This document shows positions 18,177-27,303 of a DNA stretch of 64,000 nt, one piece after another. The notes under the pieces are model-generated. The model was not told the origin of the DNA and did not search any database. It saw only the letters and a program-made list of their open reading frames with translations. Position numbers and translations under genes: made by a program. The stretch comes from Candidatus Methanoperedens sp. (GTDB taxonomy: Archaea > Halobacteriota > Methanosarcinia > Methanosarcinales > Methanoperedenaceae): assembly GCA_027460525.1 (NCBI GenBank), contig JAPZAS010000003.1, positions 1 through 64,000 on the forward strand, read 5' to 3'. How positions within the stretch are numbered: the stretch's first letter is position 1; each line of letters starts with the position of its first letter.

Positions 18177-20381
18177 CTATTCCTCCTGTACATCATCTTG
18201 CAAACCAATCTGAGCGTCTGATTCAATATCAACTCCATATTCCTGGGCTAATCGCCACAACTTATGAGTAACTTCTTGATTCTCTGCAAGTTGAGCAAAT
18301 TTCCAAGCACGTGCTAGTTCACCCCTTACTATTGGTATGGCATATTCATCTTCTTGAGACACTGAATTAGGAAGAACAATTGCGTCTATAATAGTTGCCT
18401 TTTGCTTTCCTTTTGCTTTTCTGAGTACTCTTCCTCTGCGTTGTATATACTCCCTCGGATTTTTCGATGATGCAAGGATTATGGCGCCATCTACCTCTGG
18501 AATATCCACTCCCTCATCAAGGCATCTAATACTCACAATTATGCTAGGGTGTTGCTCAAAATACCCCAAGGTTCTATCCCTCTCCGTGGAATCCATCTTT
18601 GAATAGTACGTTACAACATTAATGCCTACCGTTTGATTTCTGATTACTTCTGTGACGCGTCTTAATTGTTCCTCATCCTCACAGTAAATAATCCAACGCC
18701 CATCGGCAGGGTATCTTTCGGAGACAATACGATATGCACAATCGACTTTAGCTTCTGCATGTTTTAGAATACGTGCTCTTTGAATTAACAAGTTCTGCAA
18801 TCCGCTATCGTCAAATAACAAACGATTATTGCTGTTTTTTTGCATTTTCTTTGCGATATATATTTTAATCTTCGACGTGAGCTCATCCCACCTACCCTGC
18901 TCTTCTAGATTCAAATGAACAACCTCAAAGAAATAATTGTAGCGAGATAAGAATTTACCTAGTATCGGCACATCTTTTTGATCGTCCTCCGACAGTCTAA
19001 CCTTGCCTCCAAGGGGTAAATAGAAAACTGGTTCCGTGCCGAATGCATTCTTTAAGGCATTATCGCCTTCAGGATCAAATAATCTCTCGGGTGTTGCTGA
19101 TAATCCTAACCGCTCCTTAAATTGGATTTCCATGATGATACGCCGATTGATTGGACTTCCCAACCGATGCACCTCATCTGCTACAAGAACTGGATTTTCG
19201 GCTTGTTGAAGGAACTTGATAAAATCACCAGTTGCTGCCGTGCTCATGGTAGCAAGTATTATCCGTGGTAACGATTGCTTCGAAACGTACATTCGCTTTT
19301 CTGTAATAGCTTTCCAATCATATCCACCACCTGCTAGAAGGATTGGAACATGAGGATAGATGTATCGAATTTCTTCATTCCATTGGGATAAAAGAATCTT
19401 GCTTGGAACCAAAATCACTATAACTTTCCCCTCTTGAATCAAGCTTGAAATTGCAAATAATGCTGTAATTGTTTTACCTGTTCCTGTCGCCATTAAAAAC
19501 ATTCCAATTTTACCGGCATTATTCCATGCATTAATGGCCTGGCGCTGATAGTAATAAGGAGTATATTTTGGTTTATCAGTTTTATCCATGAGGGATGATG
19601 TCCTAAGATGAGCACCAGGCCTACAATCTTCGAAGCTTTTGTGTGAGCGAAATCGGGCAAGAACTTCACGTTCCACTTCGTTTAAAGGCCTTACTTTAGT
19701 ATGCTTAGTGCCTACACTAAAAAGTTTATGGAGATACTGCATTTTTTTTAATGCCTTTGAGGACTCAAAGTTGTTACCCCAACTACGATATACATCGAAT
19801 TCCTCATCGTTACCCCAGCCTTCAATCGAACTTATCGCCATTTGTGTCTCATTGCCTGAACCTGAGAATGCAACTATGTTTTCTTGAGCATCATAGAATG
19901 CACCGATTTTTCTATGATAAATTCCACCAATTCTAGTAGCAATAAATAAATCTAAAGAGCCACATTCAATAAGGAGACGAAGCATTTCTAGGCAGTCAGA
20001 TTCTTTGGGATTATTCGACATGACCTCTAGAATATCGACTAAACTCGCCTCCTGATTGTGAGTTGATCGAGAATTCCTGAGAGCATATCCTTCTCTCGCC
20101 GCATCCTCATCAGAAACTGGTATATCTGGTGAACATACTATACGAACCTTACCTCCTGCAATAACAAAGTTTAGCAAATCTTCACCTAGCTCTCGATAAA
20201 TATTTGCTCTGAAATAACCGATAGCTCGATCATAGAATTTGGAAACTTTAAGGCAGGGGGCATAGAACTCTCGAATTATATCATCATCTTCTGTATTATA
20301 TTCTGGTTTTAAGGTTATACTGATAAGGCTTGGATTCATTATATCTTTACCTTCACTTTGTTTTTCGTTATCCATTGCCAT
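18177..20381 (-). CDS. SF2 helicase with N-terminal phospholipase D-like domain
   Basis: Residues ~20-250 form a PLD-like nuclease-type domain, with YHRKIGAFYD (HxK) and SGSGNET (GSxN). Residues ~270 onward are a superfamily 2 helicase/translocase: motif I MATGTGKT, motif II DEVH, motif III SAT, and motif VI YIQRRGRVLR. The 734-residue length suits type III-like or PLD-helicase restriction proteins. The ATG start has GAGGAG 5 nt upstream. It is second in an operon after a DNA methyltransferase, which suggests that it restricts unmodified DNA. Only one HxK/GSxN half-site is visible, so a dimer would be needed for PLD catalysis. Confidence 0.87.
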   Translation of the reverse strand: MAMDNEKQSEGKDIMNPSLISITLKPEYNTEDDDIIREFYAPCLKVSKFYDRAIGYFRANIYRELGEDLLNFVIAGGKVRIVCSPDIPVSDEDAAREGYALRNSRSTHNQEASLVDILEVMSNNPKESDCLEMLRLLIECGSLDLFIATRIGGIYHRKIGAFYDAQENIVAFSGSGNETQMAISSIEGWGNDEEFDVYRSWGNNFESSKALKKMQYLHKLFSVGTKHTKVRPLNEVEREVLARFRSHKSFEDCRPGAHLRTSSLMDKTDKPKYTPYYYQRQAINAWNNAGKIGMFLMATGTGKTITALFAISSLIQEGKVIVILVPSKILLSQWNEEIRYIYPHVPILLAGGGYDWKAITEKRMYVSKQSLPRIILATMSTAATGDFIKFLQQAENPVLVADEVHRLGSPINRRIIMEIQFKERLGLSATPERLFDPEGDNALKNAFGTEPVFYLPLGGKVRLSEDDQKDVPILGKFLSRYNYFFEVVHLNLEEQGRWDELTSKIKIYIAKKMQKNSNNRLLFDDSGLQNLLIQRARILKHAEAKVDCAYRIVSERYPADGRWIIYCEDEEQLRRVTEVIRNQTVGINVVTYYSKMDSTERDRTLGYFEQHPSIIVSIRCLDEGVDIPEVDGAIILASSKNPREYIQRRGRVLRKAKGKQKATIIDAIVLPNSVSQEDEYAIPIVRGELARAWKFAQLAENQEVTHKLWRLAQEYGVDIESDAQIGLQDDVQEE

Positions 20382-20408
20382 ATCATCTCCTCATAGTAGT
20401 GGTTATAT

Positions 20409-21320
20409 TCAGATTAGCCAAGATTCTGGGAATCTAGACATTGATGCTTTCGCATATGATTCTTCCTTTTCAACACATCTCCACCTCCGATTTAATCTTT
20501 CAGCAGCCCATCCGGTTATATTGCTTCCGGCAAAAGGATCTAAAACAAAATCGTCTTTCGTAGTCAAAAAGCGTATGAAGAATTCTGCCAATTCAGGAGG
20601 CATTCTTGCTGGATGACCCTTTATACTGTTCGCTTTGCAGTATGCTAAATAGGGATCGTTGGATTTAGTATTGGGAATAGAAAGAACATTTGATGGGATT
20701 GAACCACCGTTGTTCCTCAGGAAGCTCTCCTCTCCTATCAAATGCTCAGATGGCCTTTTACCTGCATTGTATTTCCCGCGCTTTAATAACAGTTTCATAT
20801 CTTTACTATACTCATGTAATACTGCGCGGTTATTGGCTTTTGGTTTTGGAGTTGTTGATAACCACCATAAGCGAGTATACGCATCTTTAACCCGAATTCT
20901 CTCGATGTTAACCCATTGTGCCGGTGATGGAAGTCTGGTAGTATTATTCCAAATAAATTCCTGGCAAAGGTAGAAATTGCCCCTACGTTTAAACTCCATA
21001 AGAGCTTCGATGCTTAAAGTAGACATTGTGGGTATGCCCGGTTCCCATGCATTGCCGAGTTCAATCACAACAGAGCCTGTTGGATCTAGCATTTGCTTAA
21101 ATATATCAGCAAAGCCAGCTAGCCAATCAATATAATCTTTACCTTTCAGATTGCCGTAAGCTTTTCGTCTGTTAAGCGGAAATGGAGGTGATGTAAATAT
21201 AAGATTTATTTTATGTTCGAGAGGTTTAAACCATTTTGCCTCAAGTATATCTTCTGATGCACCATGATATAAGACTCCTCTTTGGGTGCGGTAAAGCGGT
21301 TTCATGGCTACTTCTATCAT
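20409..21320 (-). CDS. Site-specific DNA methyltransferase, beta class (N4-cytosine or N6-adenine)
   Basis: SAM-dependent DNA methylase of 303 residues. The catalytic motif IV comes first (LIFTSPPFPLN, an SPPF/Y form common in N4-cytosine enzymes). The SAM-binding motif I comes near the C-terminus (VLDPFAGSNITGWAAERLNR). This order defines the beta class. It is the first gene of the defence operon, 27 nt upstream of the PLD-helicase, and presumably protects host DNA. A restriction endonuclease gene of ordinary type is absent; the helicase and ATPase probably take that role. Confidence 0.9.
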   Translation of the reverse strand: MIEVAMKPLYRTQRGVLYHGASEDILEAKWFKPLEHKINLIFTSPPFPLNRRKAYGNLKGKDYIDWLAGFADIFKQMLDPTGSVVIELGNAWEPGIPTMSTLSIEALMEFKRRGNFYLCQEFIWNNTTRLPSPAQWVNIERIRVKDAYTRLWWLSTTPKPKANNRAVLHEYSKDMKLLLKRGKYNAGKRPSEHLIGEESFLRNNGGSIPSNVLSIPNTKSNDPYLAYCKANSIKGHPARMPPELAEFFIRFLTTKDDFVLDPFAGSNITGWAAERLNRRWRCVEKEESYAKASMSRFPESWLI

Positions 21321-21388
21321 TATTTCTTTTAGTTATAATACTTGCGGGACATTTTAGTATGTATTGGTGAAGATGCTTTTTTATCCTT

Positions 21389-22543
21389 TTAACGTAGCGC
21401 CGCCTCCACACACTCCTCCGTGGTCGCCATTATGCTCTTCGCGCCGCACAGGTTCGGCACGTACTTGTGCGCCTTGCCTGAGTTCACCATCATGCAGCCA
21501 AACCTCTCGCTTGCAGGCGATACAACCATGCATGTATCGCAAAAAACCTTCGCGCCGCTTTTCTCGATTTTTCTTATCAGTTCAGGATGCCTATTCTTAA
21601 TGGCGCGCGAGGTGCACACCCACACCTCTTTTCTCACCTTTTTGCCGTTCAAAAGCTGCGCCAGCCGCTCAAGCTCGCTGACGCTGCTGTGTGGACAGCC
21701 GAATGCTATTAAATCAGGCTCGCCTTTTGTGTAAACCTCTTTTATCTGTGCTTCTTCAATCGTGATCGTCTCCTCCGGCGCCCTGTATTTCCCGGCTTCA
21801 GGCGTGGCACCGGCAACATGATACAGCGCCACGGCGCCCGAGGCTGCCATTGCTGCGCCGAGGGATTTCAGTTCGTCCTTCGATGGCTTCGATTTGAGTT
21901 CAAAAAATGGCACTTTATCTCCCACCATCTCACCCACGATATAACCAAGAGCGCCGTAATCAGAATCGTGAAGCTCTGCTTTCACCTTTATCAAAACATC
22001 AGGAATTCTATTCTCATCAAGATGATAACCGTAATTCGGAGTCTTGCCAATCAGCGCAGCCGCAAGCGCACTCGGCCCCCCTTCCCTGTTGGTGCGCGCC
22101 CCGATGACAGAGTTGGCGTAAGAAATTGCCGAGGATTCGCTCCACGCCACATGGTCTTCGAACCTTGCGAGGCTGTCAAAGATATTATACGGAGTGCAGG
22201 AGCACTCAGTTCTCACGCCGAGCGCTTCATAAGCCCTGATTATCTTTTCCTGCTTTTCAGCGAAATCCTGGCTTATACCCATCTCCTTCCAGCATTCCCT
22301 GTCCATGCCTGCAGGGTTGAGAATCGAGGGTACAGCAACTTTTCCTTTTAAATCCGATATCCATTCAAGCCCGGCTTCGCCTATGGTCTTGTACGAGACA
22401 CCTGCTATCTGCGCGCTCTTTATGGGAATTAGCGTGTCAGCATCATAGATATCGCCAAGGGCGGCGAGAATCTCCATAGCTTTCTGGTATGTGGCGCCGA
22501 GCTCTCCATTGAATATTTTTTCTTCTTCAGGTGTGAGATGCAT
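21389..22543 (-). CDS. Phosphomevalonate dehydratase large subunit (aconitase X)
   Basis: Aconitase-X catalytic subunit. In the archaeal modified mevalonate pathway it dehydrates 5-phosphomevalonate to trans-anhydromevalonate 5-phosphate. Cluster-binding cysteines are likely in TECSCTPYN, AFGCPHSSVSE and VFCDTCMVVSP. The length of 384 residues fits the large subunit alone; the small subunit gene is not in this window. The ATG start has GGAGG 8 nt upstream. The operon order ubiX-ubiD-acnX strongly supports the isoprenoid role over other AcnX functions. Hairpin array B lies between ubiD and this gene. Confidence 0.88.
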   Translation of the reverse strand: MHLTPEEEKIFNGELGATYQKAMEILAALGDIYDADTLIPIKSAQIAGVSYKTIGEAGLEWISDLKGKVAVPSILNPAGMDRECWKEMGISQDFAEKQEKIIRAYEALGVRTECSCTPYNIFDSLARFEDHVAWSESSAISYANSVIGARTNREGGPSALAAALIGKTPNYGYHLDENRIPDVLIKVKAELHDSDYGALGYIVGEMVGDKVPFFELKSKPSKDELKSLGAAMAASGAVALYHVAGATPEAGKYRAPEETITIEEAQIKEVYTKGEPDLIAFGCPHSSVSELERLAQLLNGKKVRKEVWVCTSRAIKNRHPELIRKIEKSGAKVFCDTCMVVSPASERFGCMMVNSGKAHKYVPNLCGAKSIMATTEECVEAALR

Positions 22544-22603
22544 CTATGCCTCCACATAAATCAAATTAAGAAATCTGCGTTTATCGGCGTTATGCCCGCC
22601 GCT

Positions 22604-22710
22604 TTGCATAGACACGTAACTCCACGTATTGCGAAGCAATACGTGCGGGCGACGCCAACTGGCGCAACGGTTGACGTGGATGCGCCCTCCGAGGCGCGAC
22701 TCGGGGCATG
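22604..22710. repeat. Hairpin-array spacer B, between ubiD and acnX
   Basis: Read on the + strand: a 10-bp stem CACGTATTGC/GCAATACGTG with loop GAA (22623-22645), CGCCA/TGGCG (22653-22664), then two mutually exclusive stems, GCGCC/GGCGC (22682-22697) and CCGAG/CTCGG (22689-22704). The first stem differs from that of spacer A by one compensatory pair (T-A for G-C). The last pair of stems also occurs in spacer E with compensatory changes. The array matches the other spacers on the + strand although its operon runs on the minus strand. No hairpin covers the acnX start, which has its own ribosome site. Confidence 0.75.
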
Positions 22711-22730
22711 CATCTGCGGTTCGTTTTCAC

Positions 22731-23987
22731 TCATACCTTTGGCTTGGGAACTCTCTGGAACTTCCATTTCTTGCTCAAATCCATCGTTGCATCAAAACCC
22801 ACCTTTGTCCCAATACCGTTCTCCGAGCGCGGGTCAAGGGTACTGCCCCGTACACTGGGATAGATGTATATGTCCTCATCGCCCTTAACACGCGTGGCTA
22901 TCGCAAACTCGATATCGTTCGGATCGAAAATATTGATGTCCTCGTCCACGATTATCACATGCTTCAAGCTCTTGTGCGCTGCAAATGCGGCATCGATAGC
23001 CTTCTTTGCTTCATCATCGTTATTTTTACGAATCTGCACAGCAGCATGGAAATAACAGCATCCTCCCGGCGTAAGCACCACATTCTTCACATCAGCTACT
23101 TTTTTAACTTCATTGAATATCAGCGGTTCGTACGGAATTCCCATCAATACATGATGTTCGCTTCCAGCGGGAAGAAGGGCATGGTAGATGGGGTCGCGCC
23201 TGTGCATCATGTTAGTGAGATAGATGACCGGCTGTTTCCTTATTATATCGTAGGTGCCGCTTATATCCACAAATGGTCCCTCATCCACAAGCTCCGTAGG
23301 ATGGATATACCCTTCAAGCACGATTTCAGCATGCGGAACCTTGATACCGTTCTCGCATTCGAATAACTCGGTAGGCTCACCGCTCAGCGCTGAAGCATAA
23401 TTGAACTCCTTTCCTTCAGGCACGCGGGTTGAGACCGCAAAAAGCGTCACCGGGTCGATTCCGATTACGATTGCGACAGGAAGCGCTTTCCCGTTTTCCT
23501 GTGCTTTCTTGTAAAGATTATAGGTGTGCCTGAATTCAACAAGCCGCACTGCAAGCTTGTCTTTCCCTATGACACGCAGTCTGTGGATAGCTGCGTTCAT
23601 AACACCCTCGTATTCAGTCACCACGACTCCTGCGGTAATATACGGAGCGCCGTCCCCTTCAAAATGCGTGAGGATGGGAAGTTTTGCAAGGTCGGGTTTT
23701 ACTGCGATTTCTTTTGCGGGCGAATCCGAAACTCGCTTTACCTCTCCGTCAGGCGGATGTGAGGAAAGATATTCTATTATTCTGTCAGTCGATACTCCGA
23801 GTGCTCCTGCAAGCAGTTCCCTTGAAGCAAGGATGTTCATTGCCACTTTTTGACCGTTGACATTTGTAAAAAAGGCAGGCTCTTTCCCGATTGTGGCTGA
23901 AACCTCATAAACAGGCGAGAGGGGGTCTTTTACCTCCTTAAGTTTCCCTTCAGATTTGAGCTTTTCTAGGAATCCCCTGAAACTCAT
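22731..23987 (-). CDS. ubiD: UbiD-family decarboxylase, probable anhydromevalonate phosphate decarboxylase
   Basis: Prenylated-FMN-dependent decarboxylase. In archaea of this group it converts trans-anhydromevalonate 5-phosphate to isopentenyl phosphate. UbiD features: LPILTHFEGDGAPYITAG, NAAIHRLRVIGKDKLAVRL with the conserved RxxR/H region, ARL-like VDEGPFVDISGTYD, and a C-terminal GDEDIYIYPSVRGSTLDPRS. The length of 418 residues is normal. It overlaps ubiX by 4 nt and precedes acnX. The neighbours favour the mevalonate role over ubiquinone or aromatic decarboxylation. Confidence 0.9.
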   Translation of the reverse strand: MSFRGFLEKLKSEGKLKEVKDPLSPVYEVSATIGKEPAFFTNVNGQKVAMNILASRELLAGALGVSTDRIIEYLSSHPPDGEVKRVSDSPAKEIAVKPDLAKLPILTHFEGDGAPYITAGVVVTEYEGVMNAAIHRLRVIGKDKLAVRLVEFRHTYNLYKKAQENGKALPVAIVIGIDPVTLFAVSTRVPEGKEFNYASALSGEPTELFECENGIKVPHAEIVLEGYIHPTELVDEGPFVDISGTYDIIRKQPVIYLTNMMHRRDPIYHALLPAGSEHHVLMGIPYEPLIFNEVKKVADVKNVVLTPGGCCYFHAAVQIRKNNDDEAKKAIDAAFAAHKSLKHVIIVDEDINIFDPNDIEFAIATRVKGDEDIYIYPSVRGSTLDPRSENGIGTKVGFDATMDLSKKWKFQRVPKPKV

Positions 23988-24547
23988 TCACGCCACCGTT
24001 TGTACAGGTTATGCTCGATGCGAAGAAGGTCAAGGGCGCGGCCTGCCATGAAATTAATGATGTCGTCAATGGTTCTGGGTTTCGGGTAAAAGGCAGGACA
24101 TGCGGGAAGTATGGAGGCGCCGGCGTTAATGGCTCGCTCCATGTTCTGGACGTGTATTAAATTGAGGGGAGTTTCACGCACCATTAAAATAAGGGGACGT
24201 TTTTCTTTAAGACAAACATCCGCAGCCCTTGAGATCAATGTATCAGACATGCCGATGGCAATGGAGGCAAGCATCTTCATACTGCACGGCGCCACTATCA
24301 TGCCTATTGATTTATGCGAACCGCTTGCCATCGGTGCTGTGAAATCATAGTCGCCGTAGACATGGTCTGCCAGTTGTTCTATATCGCTGATGGAATATTC
24401 GGTTTCGATCTGGACAAGTTTTTTTGCCGATTCGGACATGACAAGATGGGTTTTGTATCCTTCCAATTGCTTCAGGGTTTCAAGAAGTCGTATCCCGTAC
24501 TGCACACCCGAAGCGCCGCTGATGCCTATAATAATTTCATTAGTCAT
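23984..24547 (-). CDS. ubiX: Flavin prenyltransferase UbiX
   Basis: Makes prenylated FMN, the cofactor of UbiD, from FMN and dimethylallyl phosphate. Visible motifs: the N-terminal GISGASGVQYGIRLLE nucleotide loop, APMASGSHKSIGMIVAPCSMKMLA, and LILMVRETPLNLIHVQNM. At 187 residues it matches the family. It is the first gene of the ubiX-ubiD-acnX operon and supplies the cofactor to its own operon partner. Confidence 0.94.
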   Translation of the reverse strand: MTNEIIIGISGASGVQYGIRLLETLKQLEGYKTHLVMSESAKKLVQIETEYSISDIEQLADHVYGDYDFTAPMASGSHKSIGMIVAPCSMKMLASIAIGMSDTLISRAADVCLKEKRPLILMVRETPLNLIHVQNMERAINAGASILPACPAFYPKPRTIDDIINFMAGRALDLLRIEHNLYKRWRE

Positions 24548-24629
24548 ATGATATTATAGTGGGTTACATCCTTGAATAGTTTTTGTTAAGAATAAGATTA
24601 TATCAAATAGGCACAATTTCAGGTTGAAC

Positions 24630-24830
24630 ATGATTCAAATACTCTATGATATTGCGCTTCGCCTCGGTCTTGGTCTCATTATCGGCATACTGCTCATGAT
24701 TTTTATCACAATACTTGAAACCGCTTTTTATAATCATAATAAACAAATCCATGTAGTTGTAATCGCCTTTCTAATTGCGCTCATCATATACGCACTCGGG
24801 GATATCGCGATTGATGTATTACGGATTTGA
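24630..24830 (+). CDS. Small two-helix membrane protein
   Basis: 66 residues with two strongly hydrophobic segments (LRLGLGLIIGILLMIFITIL and VVVIAFLIALIIYALGDIAI) around a short polar loop. No family recognised. The ATG at 24630 is preferred to an in-frame TTG two codons upstream. The 3' end overlaps the convergent gene by 12 nt. Confidence 0.5.
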   Translation: MIQILYDIALRLGLGLIIGILLMIFITILETAFYNHNKQIHVVVIAFLIALIIYALGDIAIDVLRI

Positions 24831-25073
24831 CTTTTTTCTTCGAATTTTGCTTATCAATTTTTTTATTCTGCCTTTGCTTGGATTCTTGATTTTGATTCTA
24901 AGATAACCCCGTTTTGAATTTATCAGCATTTTAAATACGGTATCCTCAGGACATGAATCAAGAAAATTCCTTATCTCTCCTTCTGCAGTCTCTTTATTAA
25001 TCCCCGTGTATTCAATGCTCATAACTCGGTCAGCTACAATTGGAATAATTAAATATAAAAGCTTCCAATCCAT
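24819..25073 (-). CDS. Hypothetical protein, basic C-terminus
   Basis: 84 residues: one hydrophobic stretch (WKLLYLIIPIVADRV), a central ETAEGEIRNFLDSCPEDTVFKM, and a very basic tail (KGRIKKLISKIRRKK). It may be membrane- or RNA-associated; I cannot assign a function. It is divergent from srp54 (43-bp gap), which begins on the other strand. An alternative TTG start 7 codons upstream exists. Confidence 0.45.
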   Translation of the reverse strand: MDWKLLYLIIPIVADRVMSIEYTGINKETAEGEIRNFLDSCPEDTVFKMLINSKRGYLRIKIKNPSKGRIKKLISKIRRKKSNP

Positions 25074-25115
25074 AAGCTTTAACTCAAAGCACAAGCATTA
25101 ATCAAAACTGGAAAT

Positions 25116-26435
25116 ATGGTACTGGATAAACTGGGCGATTCCCTTCAGAGCGCACTAAAAAAACTCGTAGGCGCAAGCAGGATTGATGAGAAGATAGTGG
25201 ACGAGGTAGTGAAGGATATCCAGCGCGCCATGCTGCAAGCGGATGTAAATGTAAAACATGTAATGGAATTATCCCAGAAAATAAAGCAGCGCTCCCTCAA
25301 GGAAGCCCCGCCCAGCGGAATGAATCCAAGGGAGCACGTGATTCGTATCGTTTATCAGGAACTAATAAACATCCTCGGGAAAACCGCAAACGTCAAGCTT
25401 GCTCCCCAGACCATAATGATGGTGGGGCTCCAGGGGAGCGGCAAAACAACCACGACCGCAAAGCTTGCGCGCTATTTCCAGAGGAAAGGATTAAAAGCCG
25501 CTGTGATATGCGCTGATACTTTCAGGGCAGGTGCGTATGACCAGTTAAAAACACTGTGCGACCGCATGGGCATCTTTTTCTACGGCGAAAAGGATGTAAA
25601 GGATGCAGTTGCCATCACGCAGCGGGGGCTCAAAGCAGTTGAAAAATACGATGTGAAGATAGTCGATACCGCAGGAAGGCATGCCCTTGAAAAAGACCTG
25701 ATAAAAGAAATGGAGGATATACACAAAATAGCAAAGCCTGACCACAAGTTCCTGGTGCTGGACGCTGCCATGGGTCAGCTTGCAAGCGAGCAGGCACGTG
25801 CCTTCAACGCATCCATAGGAATAACGGGCGTGGTGATAACAAAGCTTGACGGAACAGCAAAAGGAGGCGGAGCATTATCCGCAGTCTCAGAGACTGATTC
25901 CGCCATTGCTTTCATAGGCGTTGGCGAGACCACCGATGACCTTGAAAAGTTCGAGGCTGACAGGTTTATCTCGCGCTTGCTGGGAATGGGAGACATCAAG
26001 TCGCTTATCGAAAAGGCAGAAGAAACCCTGAAAACCGAGGAATTCGATGTGGAAGCCATGCTCAGCGGGAAATTTTCATTGAAGGATATGTACAAGCAGA
26101 TGGAGGCTGTGAACAAAATGGGTCCGCTTAAGCAGGTCATGTCGATGATACCTCTTGGAAAGATGGGAATGAAGGTCTCGGATGATATGTTCGCAGTAAC
26201 ACAGGAAAGAATGAAAAAATACAAGTACATCATGGACTCGATGACCGATAAGGAACTTGAAGACCCCAAGCATATCAATAGCCCGAGAATCACCAGGATT
26301 GCACGGGGCTCCGGGACGAAGTATGAGGAAGTACGCGAATTGCTGAAATATCACAAGATGATGCAGAAGACCATCAAAGGCATGGGAGGGGGCAAGTTCA
26401 ATATCCAGAAGATGATGAAAAAATTCGGGATGTGA
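25116..26435 (+). CDS. srp54: Signal recognition particle protein SRP54
   Basis: GTPase that binds 7S RNA and signal sequences and targets ribosomes to the membrane. The N domain is helical (~1-85). The G domain has [21 protein letters not shown] and [11 protein letters not shown]. The C-terminal methionine-rich M domain includes [14 protein letters not shown] and [12 protein letters not shown]. The length of 439 residues is typical of archaea. A 10-bp hairpin lies 8 nt after the stop. Confidence 0.97.
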   Translation: MVLDKLGDSLQSALKKLVGASRIDEKIVDEVVKDIQRAMLQADVNVKHVMELSQKIKQRSLKEAPPSGMNPREHVIRIVYQELINILGKTANVKLAPQTIMMVGLQGSGKTTTTAKLARYFQRKGLKAAVICADTFRAGAYDQLKTLCDRMGIFFYGEKDVKDAVAITQRGLKAVEKYDVKIVDTAGRHALEKDLIKEMEDIHKIAKPDHKFLVLDAAMGQLASEQARAFNASIGITGVVITKLDGTAKGGGALSAVSETDSAIAFIGVGETTDDLEKFEADRFISRLLGMGDIKSLIEKAEETLKTEEFDVEAMLSGKFSLKDMYKQMEAVNKMGPLKQVMSMIPLGKMGMKVSDDMFAVTQERMKKYKYIMDSMTDKELEDPKHINSPRITRIARGSGTKYEEVRELLKYHKMMQKTIKGMGGGKFNIQKMMKKFGM

Positions 26436-26443
26436 GATGGAAA

Positions 26444-26471
26444 ATATTATGAACAAGAACATTCATAATAT
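26444..26471 (+). terminator. Hairpin after srp54
   Basis: Perfect 10-bp stem ATATTATGAA/TTCATAATAT with an 8-nt loop, starting 8 nt after the srp54 stop codon. It may mark the transcript end, but there is no T-run directly after it, so the terminator call is tentative. Confidence 0.45.
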
Positions 26472-26682
26472 CAATGGGGCAGTCGGCATCGCATCCATCC
26501 CCTCCGATGATCCCGCATTGCCCCCTTTTTCTTTCTGATACCTGATGGGATTCCGGTAGCTCCTGTTTTTGAGCTGAGAGGTTTTGGGTTCGTAATGATT
26601 TATCCCGCATGAACGTGCCACCCGCGCGTGGGTGCATGAGTTAAAATTCGAGGCACGCCAATTACAGACCTCTTTTGAAAAA
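26472..26682. other. Intergenic remnant region
   Basis: No convincing gene. The stretch 26485-26535 (CGCATCCATCCCCTCCGA, then GCATTGCCCCC) recurs in degraded form near 28996-29040, showing a dispersed repeat or decayed gene copy. An imperfect dyad CACCCGCGCGTGGGTG lies at 26620-26635. Confidence 0.4.
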
Positions 26683-27057
26683 TCACAGCATAACAGCATC
26701 TTTGAAATTTTTAAAATGAGGATCTCCTGTCAATACCTTTATTTTTCTGCTCCGGGCTGATGCAAGTATTATGGCATCAGCAAGACCGAAATCAGGGGTC
26801 TTGACTTTATTCTCAGCATGTATTTTTGCAGATTCAACTGCGATAGTTACATCCAGTGCTACTACAGCGCATCTTTTTGTTATGAAATCCTTTCTCTCTT
26901 CGGCTTTTCCATCGGTTCTGAGAGATTTAGAGTATATTTCTGCTATTACTATCGGGGAAGTGTATAATTGCGAGTCGTCATCTACTAATGTTTTGACTTT
27001 TTCACCCTTGCGAGTCCCCATGAAATATTCCATCCATGCGAAAGAATCCAGCATCAT
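26683..27057 (-). CDS. vapC: PIN-domain ribonuclease toxin (VapC)
   Basis: PIN-fold nuclease of 124 residues. All four acidic positions are visible: MMLDSFAW, IVIAEIYS, GLADAIIL and LTGDPHF. VapC toxins cleave tRNA or rRNA when not held by VapB. The gene overlaps its antitoxin by 4 nt. It is probably functional, since it has no break and an intact partner. Confidence 0.88.
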   Translation of the reverse strand: MMLDSFAWMEYFMGTRKGEKVKTLVDDDSQLYTSPIVIAEIYSKSLRTDGKAEERKDFITKRCAVVALDVTIAVESAKIHAENKVKTPDFGLADAIILASARSRKIKVLTGDPHFKNFKDAVML

Positions 27058-27257
27058 TCTAATCGGTCCTCATGGTCTCTGAGGTCTGATAAATCAGTTT
27101 TTTGCATTGTCCCAAAAAGGCTTTTCTTCTCTTTGAAAAGCGTTTTGATTAAAATTTCATTTATTTTTTCTGATATATTTTTGACCCCAGCTTCCTTGAG
27201 GGTTTGATATACATCTTCTCTTAATTTTATTGTAGTTCGGACATATTCTGTCATCAT
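27054..27257 (-). CDS. vapB: VapB-like ribbon-helix-helix antitoxin
   Basis: DNA-binding antitoxin of about 67 residues: YVRTTIKLREDVYQTLKEAG is a ribbon-helix-helix start, and the charged C-terminal tail would wrap VapC. The ATG at 27257 is chosen over an upstream ATG 8 codons away because the RHH fold begins right after it. It overlaps vapC by 4 nt, and autoregulation is usual for such pairs. Confidence 0.78.
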   Translation of the reverse strand: MMTEYVRTTIKLREDVYQTLKEAGVKNISEKINEILIKTLFKEKKSLFGTMQKTDLSDLRDHEDRLE

Positions 27258-27303
27258 TAACACCTGCATATATGATATCATCTACATCAACATAAAATTT
27301 ACG

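Noticed and set aside
21818-22351. 177-codon + strand ORF in acnX
   Set aside because: It is antisense to a clear AcnX coding sequence and has no domain pattern.
22538-23366. + strand ORFs of 116 and 245 codons over ubiD
   Set aside because: These are frame shadows of the UbiD gene, whose motifs are complete on the minus strand.
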